From Actibacterium atlanticum (GTDB lineage: Bacteria; Pseudomonadota; Alphaproteobacteria; Rhodobacterales; Rhodobacteraceae), in contig NZ_AQQY01000006.1 of the NCBI RefSeq assembly GCF_000671395.1, forward strand, positions 179,670 through 243,669: 64,000 bases of DNA. The letters are read 5' to 3'. Every line of letters begins with the position of its first letter. Positions within the stretch are counted from its first letter, which is position 1. The notes under the pieces are model-generated. The model did no database searches. It had not been told where the DNA came from and worked only from the letters and a program-made list of their open reading frames with translations. A program made the position numbers and the translations under genes. Of the stretch, positions 50,846 to 61,919 are shown piece by piece.

Positions 50846-53062
50846 TCAGTCGATGATCGCGTTCAGCGTGGCCGAGGGACGCATGACCTTGGCTTTCAGT
50901 TCAACGCTGGGGTGGTAGTAGCCACCGATGTTGCCGTCTTGGCCTTGTGCTGCAACCAGTTCTGCCAGAATTGCCTCTTCACCGTCTGCCAGAGCTTTGG
51001 CGATGGGGGCGAATTCAGCGGCCAGATCAGCATCATCCGATTGCGCGGCCAGGGCTTCAGCCCAGTAACGAGCAAACCAATAATGGCTGTCTTTGTTGTC
51101 CGGCTCACCGGTCTTGCGGCTGGGCGAACGGTTGTTGTCCAGAATGCCCTGCGTCGCGGCTTCGGCAGCGGCGCCCAGAACACCAGCCTTGGCGTTCCCT
51201 TTGGCATCTGCCAGGAAGTTCAGGCTTTCGCCCAGCGCACAGAATTCCCCCATCGAGTCCCAACGCAGGTGGCTTTCCTGCACCAGCTGTTCAACGTGTT
51301 TGGGGGCCGAACCACCAGCGCCGGTTTCAAACAAACCGCCGCCTTTCATCAGCTTCACGATCGACAGCATTTTGGCCGAGGTGCCCAGCTCCAGAATCGG
51401 GAACAGGTCGGTCAGGTAGTCCCGCAGCACGTTGCCGGTGATGGCGATGCTATCGTTGCCAGCGGTGATGGTTTTCAGCGATTGCGCGGTGGCTTCACGC
51501 GGCGCCATGATCTGGAATTTGTCTGCAACACCAGCAGCTTCCAGTGCAGGCTTCACATATGCGATCAGCTGCGCGTCGTGGGCGCGGTTTGCGTCCAGCC
51601 AGAAGATCGCTTCCGAACCGGTCAGGCGCTGACGGTCCAGAGCCAGCTCGATCCAGTTCTCAATCGGGGCTTTCTTGGCCGTGCACGAACGCCAGATGTC
51701 ACCGGCTTCCACGTCGTGGCTGTGCAGCGTGTCGCCATTGGCGGTCACAACGCGGATGGTGCCATCTGCGGGCGCCTGGAAGGTGGTCGGGTGCGAGCCG
51801 TATTCCTCGGCCTTCTGCGCCATCAGACCAACGTTGGCAACCGAGCCACAGGTGGTCACATCCAGCGCGCCGTTGGCTTTGAAGAAGTTGATGGTTTCGT
51901 CATAGACGGTCGCATAGCAGCGGTCGGGGATCACACAGTTGGTGTCGCCCTTGGCGCCGGTTTCGTCCCAGCCTTTACCACCGGCACGGATCACGGCAGG
52001 CATCGACGCGTCGATGATCACATCCGACGGCACGTGCAGGTTGGTGATGCCCTTGTCGGAGTCGACCATATACATGGACGGGCGATCCAAAGCTTCGATC
52101 TCGGCTTTGATCTCGGCAGCGTTGTCCAGCGTGTCGATTGCGGCCAGTACGGCACCAAGGCCCGAGTTCGGCGCGCCACCAGCGGCTTCAATCGCAGCAC
52201 CGTGCTTTTCCCAAACCGAACCCAGCCAGGCTTTGACAGCGTAACCAAAGATGATCGGGTCGCTGACCTTCATCATGGTCGCTTTCATGTGCAGCGAGAA
52301 CATGGTGCCATCGGCCATGGTGTCTGTGATGGCTTCGCCCAGGAAAGTTTCCAGAGCTTTGGCGCTCATGAAGGTCGCATCCGCAATGGTGCCTTCTTCC
52401 AGCGGCCAGCCGTCTTTCAGAACGGTGACAGCGCCGTCTTTGGCAACGAATTCGATCTTCGCGTCACCCGCTTGGGCAGCGGTGATGGTGGCCGAAACTT
52501 CGTTGGCATAGAAATCATTGCCCGGCATCGAGCTGACCTTGGTCTTGCTGTCTGCAACCCAAGCGCCCATCGAATGCGGGTTGTTCTGGGCATAGTTCTT
52601 TACAGCCTTGGCCGAACGACGGTCCGAGTTGCCTTCGCGCAGCACCGGGTTCACAGCCGACCCTTTGATGGTGTCGTAACGGGCGCGGATCTCTTTTTCC
52701 GCGTCGGTCTGCGGATCCTCGGGGTAGCTGGGGATGTCATAGCCCTGCCCCTGCAGTTCGGTCACCGCGGCCACCAGCTGGGGCACCGAAGCCGAGATGT
52801 TGGGCAGCTTGATGACGTTAGCGCCAGGGGTTTTCACCAGATCACCCAGTGCCGCCAGATCATCCGACTGACGCTGATCTTCGGTCAGGTTTTCGGGGAA
52901 GGTCGAGATGATACGGCCAGCCAGCGAAATGTCAGGCGTCCCAACAGTGATTCCAGCGGCCGAAACGAACTTGCGGATAATGGGCAGGAACGAAGCCGAG
53001 GCCAGCTCGGGCGCTTCGTCTACAATGGTATACAATAGATCTGGTTTCGAGATATCGGCCAT
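50846..53062 (-). CDS. icd: NADP-dependent isocitrate dehydrogenase, monomeric type
   Basis: A 738-residue monomeric isocitrate dehydrogenase that oxidises isocitrate to 2-oxoglutarate with NADP+. Length (about 740) and segments [39 protein letters not shown] and [13 protein letters not shown] are specific to this unusual single-chain class. It is a single-gene unit: own promoter in the 268-base gap upstream and a strong terminator downstream. Confidence 0.95.
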   Translation of the reverse strand: MADISKPDLLYTIVDEAPELASASFLPIIRKFVSAAGITVGTPDISLAGRIISTFPENLTEDQRQSDDLAALGDLVKTPGANVIKLPNISASVPQLVAAVTELQGQGYDIPSYPEDPQTDAEKEIRARYDTIKGSAVNPVLREGNSDRRSAKAVKNYAQNNPHSMGAWVADSKTKVSSMPGNDFYANEVSATITAAQAGDAKIEFVAKDGAVTVLKDGWPLEEGTIADATFMSAKALETFLGEAITDTMADGTMFSLHMKATMMKVSDPIIFGYAVKAWLGSVWEKHGAAIEAAGGAPNSGLGAVLAAIDTLDNAAEIKAEIEALDRPSMYMVDSDKGITNLHVPSDVIIDASMPAVIRAGGKGWDETGAKGDTNCVIPDRCYATVYDETINFFKANGALDVTTCGSVANVGLMAQKAEEYGSHPTTFQAPADGTIRVVTANGDTLHSHDVEAGDIWRSCTAKKAPIENWIELALDRQRLTGSEAIFWLDANRAHDAQLIAYVKPALEAAGVADKFQIMAPREATAQSLKTITAGNDSIAITGNVLRDYLTDLFPILELGTSAKMLSIVKLMKGGGLFETGAGGSAPKHVEQLVQESHLRWDSMGEFCALGESLNFLADAKGNAKAGVLGAAAEAATQGILDNNRSPSRKTGEPDNKDSHYWFARYWAEALAAQSDDADLAAEFAPIAKALADGEEAILAELVAAQGQDGNIGGYYHPSVELKAKVMRPSATLNAIID

Positions 53063-53330
53063 TTTATTTACCTTTTTTCTTCGAGTCAGGAAGCTTTGAT
53101 GCGCGCAACTGCGGCAAGGGGTATCAGTTCCGCGATGCCGGGCGCGTTTGCGTCCGAAAAAGACGGGCTACGCGCATCCCATACCGCAGCGCGGCAAAAA
53201 GATCAATTCGTCGATTGCGCAATCATGGTGGTAAAAGCGATCTGTGCAGCGCAGCACGCCCCAAGCGCGCAGCCTCGCCCGAATCGCGATCACCCCCTAT
53301 CATGGGACCGTACCTGACCCGGAGGCACCT
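53063..53330. promoter_or_regulatory. divergent icd / peptidoglycan-binding gene promoters
   Basis: A 268-base gap between divergent genes. The second gene has GGAGG five bases before its ATG. No operator recognised. Confidence 0.4.
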
Positions 53331-54458
53331 ATGCCCGTCGTCAAACCCCTGCTTGTGGCCTGCGCTGTTACCCTGGCCCTGCCTGCGCCCAGCTTCGCGC
53401 AGACCTGGAAAGAGATCATCGAACAACGCCGCGAGGAACGGCGTGACAAAATCATCGCCGAAGCGAAAGCCAAAGCGCGGGCCAAGATCGAAGCCGCCGT
53501 CGCCGCCAAAGTGGCGCAGGCCCAGCGCGCCCTGACCTATTTCGGCTTTGATGCCGGCCCCGCCGACGGCAAGCTGGGCGATCAGACCAAGATGGCAATC
53601 GAAGACTTCACCGCTTATCTGGGCTACCCGCCCCTGCCCATCATTGGCCCCATCCAGATCGACTATCTGATGGCCGTGCAAAAGCTGGCACAATCTCCTG
53701 ATTCTGAAACCTCGGCCCGGTTGCAGGATTTGGGCGGCGCCCCGCAGGCCCTGCTGCGCAGCTATATGGCGGACCCGATCAAAGCCGTGCATCCTGACCC
53801 TGCCAAGCTCAAAACCCGCAACATACAGATGCTGTTAAAACTGATGGGCCATGATCCCGGCAAGGTGGACGGCGCCATGGGCCCCGCCACCCGCGCGGCG
53901 ATTGATGCCTGGCGCGCGGCCAATGGCTCGGAGGCGACTGGCGCGTTGTCAAACGCCGAGAAAGTCGCCCTTCAACTGGAAAGCTGGCGCAACACGGTGG
54001 CCAATGTGCCCATGACCGCCGCCCTGCGCCCGCCGCGCGAGTCCGAAGCCAATCTGCTGGCGACCCTGCCCGATGGCCCACCTGCCGCGCTGGCTGTTTT
54101 GCCGCTTTTCTATGCCTCAGACGACACTGCGCTATTGGTGCTGCCCCAAGGCGATCCGGCCAATTGCGCCACCACGATCTGCACCACCATTCTCTATCAC
54201 CCGCAGGGCGATGCCATATTGGAACTGGGGCGTTTCAAATTTTCCGGCGATCTGGAAATGGGCACCGGGTATTACGGCGGCATGCGGGATTTGTGGATCG
54301 ACGGCTGGCTATACCGCTGGACCGGCACCGCCTATGACCGCGACAAAGATCTGGCCGCCACGGCCGATCGCCCGGCGGAAACCACAGCTTTAACCAACAT
54401 GGATTTCAGCGATTTCGATCTGGAGAATCTGGATTTGGACGGTTTGATCGCCCAATAG
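53331..54458 (+). CDS. exported peptidoglycan-binding-domain protein
   Basis: A 375-residue protein with a signal peptide (to SFAQT, near residue 22), a charged helical stretch rich in Glu, Arg and Ala (about 25-65), then two PGB_1-like domains (LTYFGFDAGPADGKLGDQT at about 68, and LKLMGHDPGKVDGAMGPAT at about 168). The C-terminal third is a beta-rich unknown domain with two Cys in CATTICTT, ending in an acidic Leu/Asp-rich tail (FDLENLDLDG). Function is probably cell-envelope related. Confidence 0.8.
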   Translation: MPVVKPLLVACAVTLALPAPSFAQTWKEIIEQRREERRDKIIAEAKAKARAKIEAAVAAKVAQAQRALTYFGFDAGPADGKLGDQTKMAIEDFTAYLGYPPLPIIGPIQIDYLMAVQKLAQSPDSETSARLQDLGGAPQALLRSYMADPIKAVHPDPAKLKTRNIQMLLKLMGHDPGKVDGAMGPATRAAIDAWRAANGSEATGALSNAEKVALQLESWRNTVANVPMTAALRPPRESEANLLATLPDGPPAALAVLPLFYASDDTALLVLPQGDPANCATTICTTILYHPQGDAILELGRFKFSGDLEMGTGYYGGMRDLWIDGWLYRWTGTAYDRDKDLAATADRPAETTALTNMDFSDFDLENLDLDGLIAQ

Positions 54459-54484
54459 CACCACAGTATCAAAAAAGGGGGGAA

Positions 54485-54560
<76 letters not shown>

Positions 54561-54658
54561 GATGGCGCGTCTTCTATCGCGGGGGTGCGGGGGTTTGCAA
54601 GAGCCGATTTTCAGAAATCTGCAATTGCCGCCAATCCACGGCTTGATAGACTGCCCGC

Positions 54659-55087
54659 ATGACCGCGAAAGACCTGATCCAAGCCCTGAATTTACAACCT
54701 CACCCCGAAGGCGGCTGGTTCGCCGAAACCTGGCGCAGCCCGGACACGGCCCACGGCCGGTCGGTGGGAACGGCGATCTACTACCTGTTGGAATCGGGCC
54801 AAAGCAGCCACTGGCACCGGGTCGATGCCGATGAGGTCTGGCACTTTTATGCCGGTGACCCGTTGATTCTATCCATATCCGAATATGACAACGGCCCCGC
54901 GGCCGAACATGTTCTGGGTACGAATCTGTCGGCAGGACAGCGGCCACAATTCATTGTGCCCAAAGGATTTTGGCAAGCTGCCCGCCCGATGGGCGCTTTC
55001 ACACTTGTCGGCTGCACCGTTGCCCCCGGCTTTGAATTTTCGGGGTTTGAACTGGCCCCAAAAGGCTTTGAAATCCCCACAAAATAA
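54659..55087 (+). CDS. DUF985 cupin protein
   Basis: A 142-residue single-domain cupin of the DUF985 type: LNLQPHPEGGWFAETWRS, IYYLLESGQSSHWHRVDADE with His ligands, VWHFYAGDPL, and FIVPKGFWQAARP. The fold binds small sugars or acids; the reaction is not known. Normal family length. Confidence 0.88.
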   Translation: MTAKDLIQALNLQPHPEGGWFAETWRSPDTAHGRSVGTAIYYLLESGQSSHWHRVDADEVWHFYAGDPLILSISEYDNGPAAEHVLGTNLSAGQRPQFIVPKGFWQAARPMGAFTLVGCTVAPGFEFSGFELAPKGFEIPTK

Positions 55088-55265
55088 GCGCCAAATACAG
55101 GGTCGTAGAAATGGTCACCACAACTGCCTAATTTTTGGACATTGGTCTGAGAGACCTTCGTCCAATACGCGGAATTCCGCCACTCCCCTACCCTTTCGCG
55201 GCGCTGGTTTCCGAAGTCGGGAGGACCCCGGAACGATCAGCGCACTCATTTTCGGGAGGAATGAA

Positions 55266-55772
55266 ATGAACCTTATTAACGCACTTGCAATCTCGATCGG
55301 CGCGCTTGCCGCTGTCGCCACCTGGCTCTGCCTTGGCAACTCTTTCGGGCTTCAGGTCTGGGCGCTGTTTGTGGGCTGGGGCAGCTTCTATCACACCGGC
55401 GGTGGCAATGACGGCTTCGTCAAATCCGCCATCAACCACAGCTGGGGCATGCTGGTTGCAGCCATCGCCCTGTTTGTCGTGGCAACGGTTGGCGGCTCCG
55501 TCATCGTAACCTCGGTCATCGTTGGCCTGTCGGTCGTCGTTCTGGTGCTGGGCGCACATATCCCTGCGCTGTCGACCATTCCGGCTGCTGTGTACGGCTA
55601 TGCGTCGACCGCAGCTTTCGCGCTGCTGACCGGCGTTGCGCTGGGAGACGTGGCCGCGCTTGGCAAAGCGGCGATCATGGTTCTGATCTCGCTGGTCATC
55701 GGTAATGCCTTTGGCTTCGTATCCGAGAAAATCGCTGGTGCGATGGCCGCAAAGGCTGAACCCGCCGAATAA
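55266..55772 (+). CDS. DUF1097 membrane protein
   Basis: A 168-residue inner-membrane protein with about five helices, matching DUF1097 (GWGSFYHTGGGNDGFVKSAI is the conserved periplasmic or cytoplasmic loop). Strong GGGAGGA ribosome site. Function unknown; some relatives (YcdZ-like) are linked with permease operons. Stands alone here. Confidence 0.83.
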   Translation: MNLINALAISIGALAAVATWLCLGNSFGLQVWALFVGWGSFYHTGGGNDGFVKSAINHSWGMLVAAIALFVVATVGGSVIVTSVIVGLSVVVLVLGAHIPALSTIPAAVYGYASTAAFALLTGVALGDVAALGKAAIMVLISLVIGNAFGFVSEKIAGAMAAKAEPAE

Positions 55773-55877
55773 TCGGTCTTGGGGTGGCCGCACAGGCCAT
55801 CCCATCCCCCCGCGCATTCCGTATGCATGGGATGTGCATCAGATGTGCATGGGTTGTGTATCGCCAGTTTTCGCCCC

Positions 55878-56972
55878 TCAGGGCCGGCTGATTTGCCCGC
55901 CCCCAACCGCCGCAGCAACCCCCGTGGTTGACGGGCACGAGGTCGGCAAGCCGCGCATGACCCGCACTGCCAGATAGGCAAAGGCCTGCGCTTCCAGCAT
56001 ATCGCCATCCAGCCCGGCCGCTTCGACAGGCTCTACCGGGCAATCCAGCGCCACTTTCAGCATCCGCATCAAAACCGGGTTCTTGCGCCCACCACCAGTG
56101 ACCAAAATCCGCCCGGGCGGGCGGGGGCAATGCTCCACCCCTTGCATCACCGCTGCTGCCGACATCGCCGTCAGGGTGGCGGCGGCATCGGCATCGGGCA
56201 GTTCACGTACCAGCTCCATCATCTCGGGAAAAGCATTCCTGTCTAATGACTTAGGCGGAACGCGCCCAAAATACGGGTCCATCAGAAACAGCTCCAAAGC
56301 GCTGTTGGCAACCTGCCCCTGCGCGGCCAGCCTGCCCCCTTCATCCATCTCTGCCCCCAACCGATCCTGCATCAGATCGTTGATCGGCGCGTTGGCAGGG
56401 CCGGTATCAAAGGCCAATAAGGCACCAGCGTCCTCGGGTTTATCCTTGGTTGGATCAATCCATGTGATGTTGCCCACCCCGCCAAGGTTCAGAAACGCCA
56501 AGGGCACCTGTGCCCCCATCCATTTGGCGCAGGCAAAGTGGAAAAACGGGGCCAGCGGTGCACCTTCGCCGCCCATCTCTATGTCATTGCTGCGAAAACC
56601 CCATACCACAGGCACGCCTAAAGCCCGCGCTAAAACAGCGCCCTCGCCCACCTGATGCGTCCCCCGACCACGCGGCTCATGGGCCAATGTCTGGCCGTGA
56701 AACCCGACCAGATCAACGCCGCTAAACCCTTGTAAAACCTCAACATGAGCGGCCTCCGCAACCCGCGCTGCGGTATCGGCGCGCGGCTCTCCGGGCCAGG
56801 CCCCCAATGCGTCGGCCAGCGCCGCGCGCTCTGGCGGGGCGTAAGCGCGATAGGCCGTTTCACCAAAGCCAAACAGGGTCTCGCCATCGGTTTCCACCAC
56901 CGCGGCATCCACGCCATCCAGCGATGTTCCAGACATCGCCCCAAGCGCCCGAACCGACCTAGATTCCAACAT
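55878..56972 (-). CDS. anmK: anhydro-N-acetylmuramic acid kinase
   Basis: A 364-residue kinase of peptidoglycan recycling that converts 1,6-anhydro-MurNAc to MurNAc-6-phosphate. Family segments [56 protein letters not shown] and [10 protein letters not shown] are clear. ATG at 56972 starts the conserved region; a longer frame upstream overlaps the tyrS leader. Divergent from tyrS. Confidence 0.94.
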   Translation of the reverse strand: MLESRSVRALGAMSGTSLDGVDAAVVETDGETLFGFGETAYRAYAPPERAALADALGAWPGEPRADTAARVAEAAHVEVLQGFSGVDLVGFHGQTLAHEPRGRGTHQVGEGAVLARALGVPVVWGFRSNDIEMGGEGAPLAPFFHFACAKWMGAQVPLAFLNLGGVGNITWIDPTKDKPEDAGALLAFDTGPANAPINDLMQDRLGAEMDEGGRLAAQGQVANSALELFLMDPYFGRVPPKSLDRNAFPEMMELVRELPDADAAATLTAMSAAAVMQGVEHCPRPPGRILVTGGGRKNPVLMRMLKVALDCPVEPVEAAGLDGDMLEAQAFAYLAVRVMRGLPTSCPSTTGVAAAVGGGQISRP

Positions 56973-57039
56973 CCGCTTCCCCTTCACGCAACGCACCGCT
57001 ATAGGAGTGACCCAAAGCAGCCCCGTGGACAAGAGACCG

Positions 57040-58293
57040 ATGACCTACCACCCCAAATCAGAGTTCCTGCGCGTGATGATCGAACGTGGCTTTCTGGCCG
57101 ACTGCACCGATTATCAAGCCCTTGATGATGCCCTGACAGCAGGGGTGGTCCCCGCCTATATCGGCTATGACGCCACCGCCGCGTCGCTCCACGTGGGGCA
57201 CCTGCTCAACATCATGATGCTGCGCTGGCTGCAAAAGACTGGCCACAAGCCGATCACCCTGATGGGCGGCGGCACCACCAAGGTGGGCGATCCGTCTTTC
57301 CGTTCCGATGAACGCCCCCTGCTTGGTCCCGAACAGATCGACGCCAATATCGAGGGCATGCAACAGGTCTTCGCCCGCTATCTGGACTACGGCAATGGCG
57401 ACGCGGACGCGATCATGCTTAACAATGCCGAATGGCTGGATGAGCTGAACTACCTCGATTTCCTGCGCGACATCGGCCGCCACTTCAGCGTCAACCGGAT
57501 GCTGAGCTTTGAAAGCGTCAAATCCCGGCTGGATCGCGAACAGTCGCTCTCGTTCCTCGAATTCAACTACATGATCCTGCAAGCCTATGATTTCCTTGAG
57601 CTAAACCGCCGCTACGGTTGCCTGCTGCAAATGGGCGGCTCGGACCAATGGGGCAATATCGTCAACGGCATCGACCTGACGCGTCGCGTGCTGGACCATG
57701 AAATCTACGGCCTGACCTCGCCGCTGCTGACCACTTCGGATGGGCGAAAGATGGGCAAATCGCAAGGCGGCGCCGTCTGGCTGAACGCCGAAATGCTCAG
57801 CCCGTATGAGTTCTGGCAGTTCTGGCGCAACACCACCGACGCCGACGTGGGCCGGTTCCTCAAGCTCTACACCGAACTGCCGGTTGACGAATGCGACCGA
57901 TTGGGCGCGCTGTCCGGCTCGGACATCAACGACGCCAAGATTATTCTGGCGAATGAGGTCACCACCCTGCTGCACGGCGCAGACGCCGCCAAGGCCGCCG
58001 AAGCCACCGCCCGCGAAGTGTTTGAAAAAGGCGGGGTGGGCGACGACCTGCCCACTCTGGACCTGACAACCGCTGATCTGGGAGATGGCATCTCGATTGT
58101 GCAGCTGATCGTCAAATCGGGCCTCGCCAAATCCGGCAAAGAGGCCAAACGCCTGATTGCCGAAAACGGCGCCAAACTGAACGACGAGCCGCTGACCAAT
58201 GCCGGGCTGATGATCGACGCTGCGGCACTGGCCGATCCGATCAAACTCAGCGCCGGCAAAAAACGCCACGCGCTGGTGCAGCTCAACGGCTGA
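57040..58293 (+). CDS. tyrS: tyrosyl-tRNA synthetase
   Basis: A 417-residue class I synthetase charging tRNA-Tyr. HIGH motif appears as HVGHLLNIM near residue 48 and KMSKS as [10 protein letters not shown] near residue 232; [11 protein letters not shown] is the tyrosine/ATP site. C-terminal S4 domain ([20 protein letters not shown]) binds RNA. ATG at 57040 gives the family start. Confidence 0.96.
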   Translation: MTYHPKSEFLRVMIERGFLADCTDYQALDDALTAGVVPAYIGYDATAASLHVGHLLNIMMLRWLQKTGHKPITLMGGGTTKVGDPSFRSDERPLLGPEQIDANIEGMQQVFARYLDYGNGDADAIMLNNAEWLDELNYLDFLRDIGRHFSVNRMLSFESVKSRLDREQSLSFLEFNYMILQAYDFLELNRRYGCLLQMGGSDQWGNIVNGIDLTRRVLDHEIYGLTSPLLTTSDGRKMGKSQGGAVWLNAEMLSPYEFWQFWRNTTDADVGRFLKLYTELPVDECDRLGALSGSDINDAKIILANEVTTLLHGADAAKAAEATAREVFEKGGVGDDLPTLDLTTADLGDGISIVQLIVKSGLAKSGKEAKRLIAENGAKLNDEPLTNAGLMIDAAALADPIKLSAGKKRHALVQLNG

Positions 58294-58309
58294 TCCAGAC
58301 GCCCACAGC

Positions 58310-58337
58310 AAAACAGCGCCCGAAGCGGCGCTGTTTT
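58310..58337. terminator. bidirectional terminator tyrS / DUF3179
   Basis: Perfect 11-bp stem AAAACAGCGCC/GGCGCTGTTTT with a 6-base loop between convergent genes; the T-rich arm serves both directions. Confidence 0.88.
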
Positions 58338-58365
58338 GGATATCTCTCGTGGCCCACAGGGCCAC

Positions 58366-59328
58366 TCAATTTGACAGCATCCACTGACCCTCCGGCCAGA
58401 AGGCGTGAAACGCAAAAGCGAACATCACGTCATGGGGCACATCGCGCCCCTGCCCGTCGCGCACCCGGATCGTGCCAACTTCCTTACCCTTGGCAATCGA
58501 TGGTGCATCCAGCGCCGAGGCTTGCCCCGCGCGCCAACTGATCACCACGCCAGCCTCAGATATCTCTCCCGCCTTGGCCAGCCGTTCCATCGGCCAGGCC
58601 CGATCTCCGACACGCACCACCCGCATCAAAGCCGGAACGCCGTGCGGCGGCGCTTCGCCAGTGTATAAAAACGGCCGCTTTGAGCTGTCATAATTTACGT
58701 AAGGATTCTGGCCATAACGGCGCGGCCAGTCGGGCTGATCCATCACCTGCGCGCCCGGGTGGGCGTCTTTGAATTGCGCCCAGCTTTCCATCCAGCTGGG
58801 CAGTTGTCTTAGCTCGCGCCCGGTGAAATGCCCGGCAATCCCGGTTGCGGTCGCCTGCTGCCACCAGCTTTCGGTCTGGCGATCATACATCACCATGTCC
58901 GAATTGCGCAGCTTGCCTGACACGCCGAACTCCAGAATGCCTTCGTCGACGCGCCGGTCAAACACCAGTGCCGAATTGCACAGCGGGCAAAAGGTCACCG
59001 CCACCGGCACCCCGCCCACGGTATCATTCACAATCTCATGCCATGTCAGATAGCGGATCGGATAGGCCCGCACCTCGGGCCCGATCTTCACCGTGATCAC
59101 CGGCTCACGCGGGTTCAGGCGGGTTTCATCAGCCAGGTCGATGAACGAAGGATTCTGGATCGACGGGATGCCATCCTTGGGCGGCCCGCCTGACCGGATT
59201 TCTGCCCAGTTTTTTACCGTTGTGTTGGTGAAGTCGGTATCTGGCCACTCATGTCGCCAAAACGCGGGGTCGGCCAGTGCCGCGCTGGCACAGAACACTG
59301 CCAAGGCAAAAGTGGTTATGAAACGCAT
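58366..59328 (-). CDS. exported DUF3179 domain protein
   Basis: A 320-residue protein with a signal peptide (to AALADP, residue 20) and a DUF3179 body. Conserved parts include PAVAVTFCPLCNSALVFDR-type segment (here VAVTFCPLCNSALVFD with a CPLC pair), YPIRYLTWHEIVNDTVGG and ESWWQQATATGIAG. Family members are extracytoplasmic proteins of unknown activity, sometimes linked with copper or redox functions. Start at 59328 gives a clean signal. Confidence 0.85.
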   Translation of the reverse strand: MRFITTFALAVFCASAALADPAFWRHEWPDTDFTNTTVKNWAEIRSGGPPKDGIPSIQNPSFIDLADETRLNPREPVITVKIGPEVRAYPIRYLTWHEIVNDTVGGVPVAVTFCPLCNSALVFDRRVDEGILEFGVSGKLRNSDMVMYDRQTESWWQQATATGIAGHFTGRELRQLPSWMESWAQFKDAHPGAQVMDQPDWPRRYGQNPYVNYDSSKRPFLYTGEAPPHGVPALMRVVRVGDRAWPMERLAKAGEISEAGVVISWRAGQASALDAPSIAKGKEVGTIRVRDGQGRDVPHDVMFAFAFHAFWPEGQWMLSN

Positions 59329-59414
59329 CGGGGCGGCCCTCCCTGCCATCCGGATTCAGAATGACAGGCAGGACCGCCCCAGCATAGCCCCGTTCACACG
59401 GGTTTGAGCAGGAT

Positions 59415-59972
59415 TTACTCGGCCGTGGCCGTCTTGATCACATCAGGCGCACCCACGACGGCGCCATTGGGGCCCGCGCCACGTTTGATCTGATCCACAA
59501 CATCCATACCCGAGGTCACCTTGCCCACAACCGTATATTGCCCGTTCAGGAAGTAGCCCGGATCGAACATGATAAAGAACTGCGAATTGGCCGAATTCGG
59601 GCTTTGCGAGCGCGCCATGCCCACGACACCGCGGTCATAAGGCACATCTGAAAACTCGGCAGGCAGGTTGCCAAGGTCCGAGCCACCGGTGCCCGCCAGA
59701 CGCATGTTGAAGTCTTTGTTGATATTGCCGTTCTTCACGTCGCCCGTTTGCGCCATGAAACCGTCAATCACACGGTGGAACACCACCCCATCATAGGCGC
59801 CTTCCTTGGCCAGCGTCGCGATGCGTTCAGCGTGCAGGGGGGCCACGTCTTCGAGCAGGTCGATGACGACGGTGCCGTTCGCCTCACCCTCGATGGTCAG
59901 GGTCAGGGTCGTGGCCTGCGCGGCGCTGGCCAGCCCCAGCGCGGCCACAGCCGTAAGAAACGGTTTATACAT
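59415..59972 (-). CDS. periplasmic cyclophilin-type peptidyl-prolyl isomerase
   Basis: A 185-residue cyclophilin with a signal peptide (to AQATT, residue 20), so it folds proteins in the periplasm. Core motifs FHRVIDGFMAQTGDV, NSANSQFFIMFD and YTVVGKVTSGMDVV contain the catalytic Arg and Phe. It overlaps the upstream cytoplasmic cyclophilin gene by 8 bases. Confidence 0.93.
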   Translation of the reverse strand: MYKPFLTAVAALGLASAAQATTLTLTIEGEANGTVVIDLLEDVAPLHAERIATLAKEGAYDGVVFHRVIDGFMAQTGDVKNGNINKDFNMRLAGTGGSDLGNLPAEFSDVPYDRGVVGMARSQSPNSANSQFFIMFDPGYFLNGQYTVVGKVTSGMDVVDQIKRGAGPNGAVVGAPDVIKTATAE

Positions 59973-60471
59973 CAGCTGCCACCTTCATCGAGATCATCTG
60001 ATCGGGCTTCGCGGGCGGCTCGCCCCGCACGATAGCGTCGACATGCTCCATGCCTTCAACCACGCGGCCATAGACCGTGTACTGACGGTTCAGAAAGTGG
60101 TTGTCGCTGAAGTTGATGAAGAACTGCGAGTTGGCCGAGTTCGGGTTGGCCGAACGGGCCGCCCCCAGGGTGCCGCGATCATGTGGAATGCCCGAGAATT
60201 CCGCTGGCAGGTCTTTCATATCCGAACCGCCAGTGCCCGCGCGGGCCATGTTGAAATCCTTGTTGGTGTTGCCGTGCTGCACGTCGCCCGTCTGCGCCAT
60301 GAAGCCGTCAATCACACGGTGGAACACCACGCCATCGTAGGCGCCAGCGCGGGCCAGCTCTTTGATGCGGTCGCAATGCATCGGCGCGATGTCGGGCAGC
60401 AGCTCGATGGTGACGGTGCCGTCTTTCAGCTCGATCAGGATGGTGTTTTCGGGGTCTTTGATCTCGGCCAT
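59965..60471 (-). CDS. cytoplasmic cyclophilin-type peptidyl-prolyl isomerase
   Basis: A 168-residue cyclophilin with no signal peptide. FHRVIDGFMAQTGDVQHG, NSANSQFFINFS and YTVYGRVVEGMEHV match its neighbour closely, so the pair arose by duplication and one copy gained an export signal. ATG at 60471 follows GGAGG; an upstream extension is not needed. Confidence 0.93.
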   Translation of the reverse strand: MAEIKDPENTILIELKDGTVTIELLPDIAPMHCDRIKELARAGAYDGVVFHRVIDGFMAQTGDVQHGNTNKDFNMARAGTGGSDMKDLPAEFSGIPHDRGTLGAARSANPNSANSQFFINFSDNHFLNRQYTVYGRVVEGMEHVDAIVRGEPPAKPDQMISMKVAADV

Positions 60472-60548
60472 TGCCGGTCCTCCATTCATTTTCGCGCCGG
60501 AGCCTAGAGCGGACGCCTGCCAAAGGAAAGGGGATTTCGCGGATGTGC

Positions 60549-60562
60549 TGTTGACGATACCG
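60549..60562. promoter_or_regulatory. weak LacI-type operator-like site before pgk
   Basis: TGTTGACGATACCG matches TGTTANCGNTAACA at 9 of 12 fixed positions, keeping the central CG. It lies 48 bases before pgk. Compare the two strong copies before eno. Confidence 0.3.
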
Positions 60563-60609
60563 GGAGGAATAGGGTCAATGGGCCAAACCGATTGCAAAAG
60601 GATGGATCC

Positions 60610-61800
60610 ATGGGCTGGAAAACCCTCGACGCACTGGAAATGGCTGGCAAAACCGTGCTGGTTCGGGTGGATATCAATGTACCGGTCGAAGATGGCAAGG
60701 TTACAGACGCCACCCGGATCGAACGCATTGTTCCCACCGTCAAAGATATTCTAAGCGCCGGGGGCAAGCCGGTTCTGATGGCGCATTTCGGCCGCCCCAA
60801 GGGCAATGTCGTGCCCGAGATGAGCCTCAAGATCACCATCCCCGCGCTGGAAGCCGCATTAGGCTGCGGTGTCGTGTTCGCAGATGACTGTATCGGTGTC
60901 CCCGCAAAACAGGCCGTCGCCGCCATGTCCGAGGGCGACGTTTTGCTGCTGGAAAACACCCGCTTTCATGCGGGCGAAGAAAAGAACGACCCGGTCATGT
61001 CTGCCTCTTTGGCGGCGCTGGGGGATTACTATGTGAATGATGCGTTTTCAGCCGCGCACCGCGCCCATGCATCGACCGAAGGCATCGCGCGTTTGCTGCC
61101 TTCGGCGGCGGGCCGTTTGATGGAGGCCGAGCTGAGCGCGCTGGAAGGCGCCTTGGCCAAGCCCGAACGCCCCGTGGTGGCCGTGGTGGGCGGCGCCAAA
61201 GTGTCAACCAAGCTGGATCTGCTGGGCAATCTGGTGGCCAAGGTTGATCATCTGGTCATCGGTGGTGGCATGGCCAACACCTTTTTGGCGGCTCAGGGCG
61301 TGGGCGTCGGCAAATCGCTGGCCGAACATGACATGGCCGACACCGCGCGCGAGATCCTGACCAAAGCCGAGGCTGAGGGTTGCGAGATCATCCTGCCGCG
61401 CGACATCGTTGTGGCGCGCGAGTTTAAAGCCAACGCCGATCATGAAACCGTTTCGGTGGATGCCTGCCCGTCGGATGCGATGATTCTGGACGCCGGTGCG
61501 GCGACGGTCGATTACATTAAAACCGTGATCGCAGGGGCCAAAACCCTGATCATGAACGGCCCGCTGGGCGTGTTTGAAATGGAGCCTTTCCAGACCGGCA
61601 CCTTCACCATGCTGGACGCCATTGCCGAGGCCACAAACGCCGGCAATCTGGTGTCCGTCGCAGGGGGCGGTGACACCGTGGCGGCGATCAACGCGTCGGG
61701 CCACGCCCCGGACTTCAGCTATATCTCGACCGCGGGCGGTGCCTTCCTTGAATGGATGGAAGGCAAAACTTTGCCCGGTGTTGCAGCACTCGAAGGGTAA
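60610..61800 (+). CDS. pgk: phosphoglycerate kinase
   Basis: A 396-residue kinase interconverting 1,3-bisphosphoglycerate and 3-phosphoglycerate, used in glycolysis, gluconeogenesis and the Calvin cycle. [38 protein letters not shown] and the C-terminal [11 protein letters not shown] are intact. ATG at 60610 is the family start; a TTG upstream is not needed. Confidence 0.96.
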   Translation: MGWKTLDALEMAGKTVLVRVDINVPVEDGKVTDATRIERIVPTVKDILSAGGKPVLMAHFGRPKGNVVPEMSLKITIPALEAALGCGVVFADDCIGVPAKQAVAAMSEGDVLLLENTRFHAGEEKNDPVMSASLAALGDYYVNDAFSAAHRAHASTEGIARLLPSAAGRLMEAELSALEGALAKPERPVVAVVGGAKVSTKLDLLGNLVAKVDHLVIGGGMANTFLAAQGVGVGKSLAEHDMADTAREILTKAEAEGCEIILPRDIVVAREFKANADHETVSVDACPSDAMILDAGAATVDYIKTVIAGAKTLIMNGPLGVFEMEPFQTGTFTMLDAIAEATNAGNLVSVAGGGDTVAAINASGHAPDFSYISTAGGAFLEWMEGKTLPGVAALEG

Positions 61801-61818
61801 GCGGCGCGAAACACGCGG

Positions 61819-61832
61819 CGTTAGCGTCACCA
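61819..61832. promoter_or_regulatory. weak LacI-type operator-like site before fba
   Basis: CGTTAGCGTCACCA keeps the GTTAGCG half site of the eno operators but is poor in the second half. It lies 88 bases before fba. Confidence 0.25.
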
Positions 61833-61919
61833 TAATTGAAACCCGGGGGCAGCTCGCCTATCACGACAGCGATTGGGCGGCCCGCCCTGAAAAGACCACT
61901 TACAGTGCGAGAATTTGAT

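Noticed and set aside
50912..53038. A 708-codon open frame on the plus strand opposite isocitrate dehydrogenase
   Set aside because: Long antisense frames are expected in GC-rich genes; its translation has no recognisable domain, and the minus-strand product is a complete, well-conserved enzyme.
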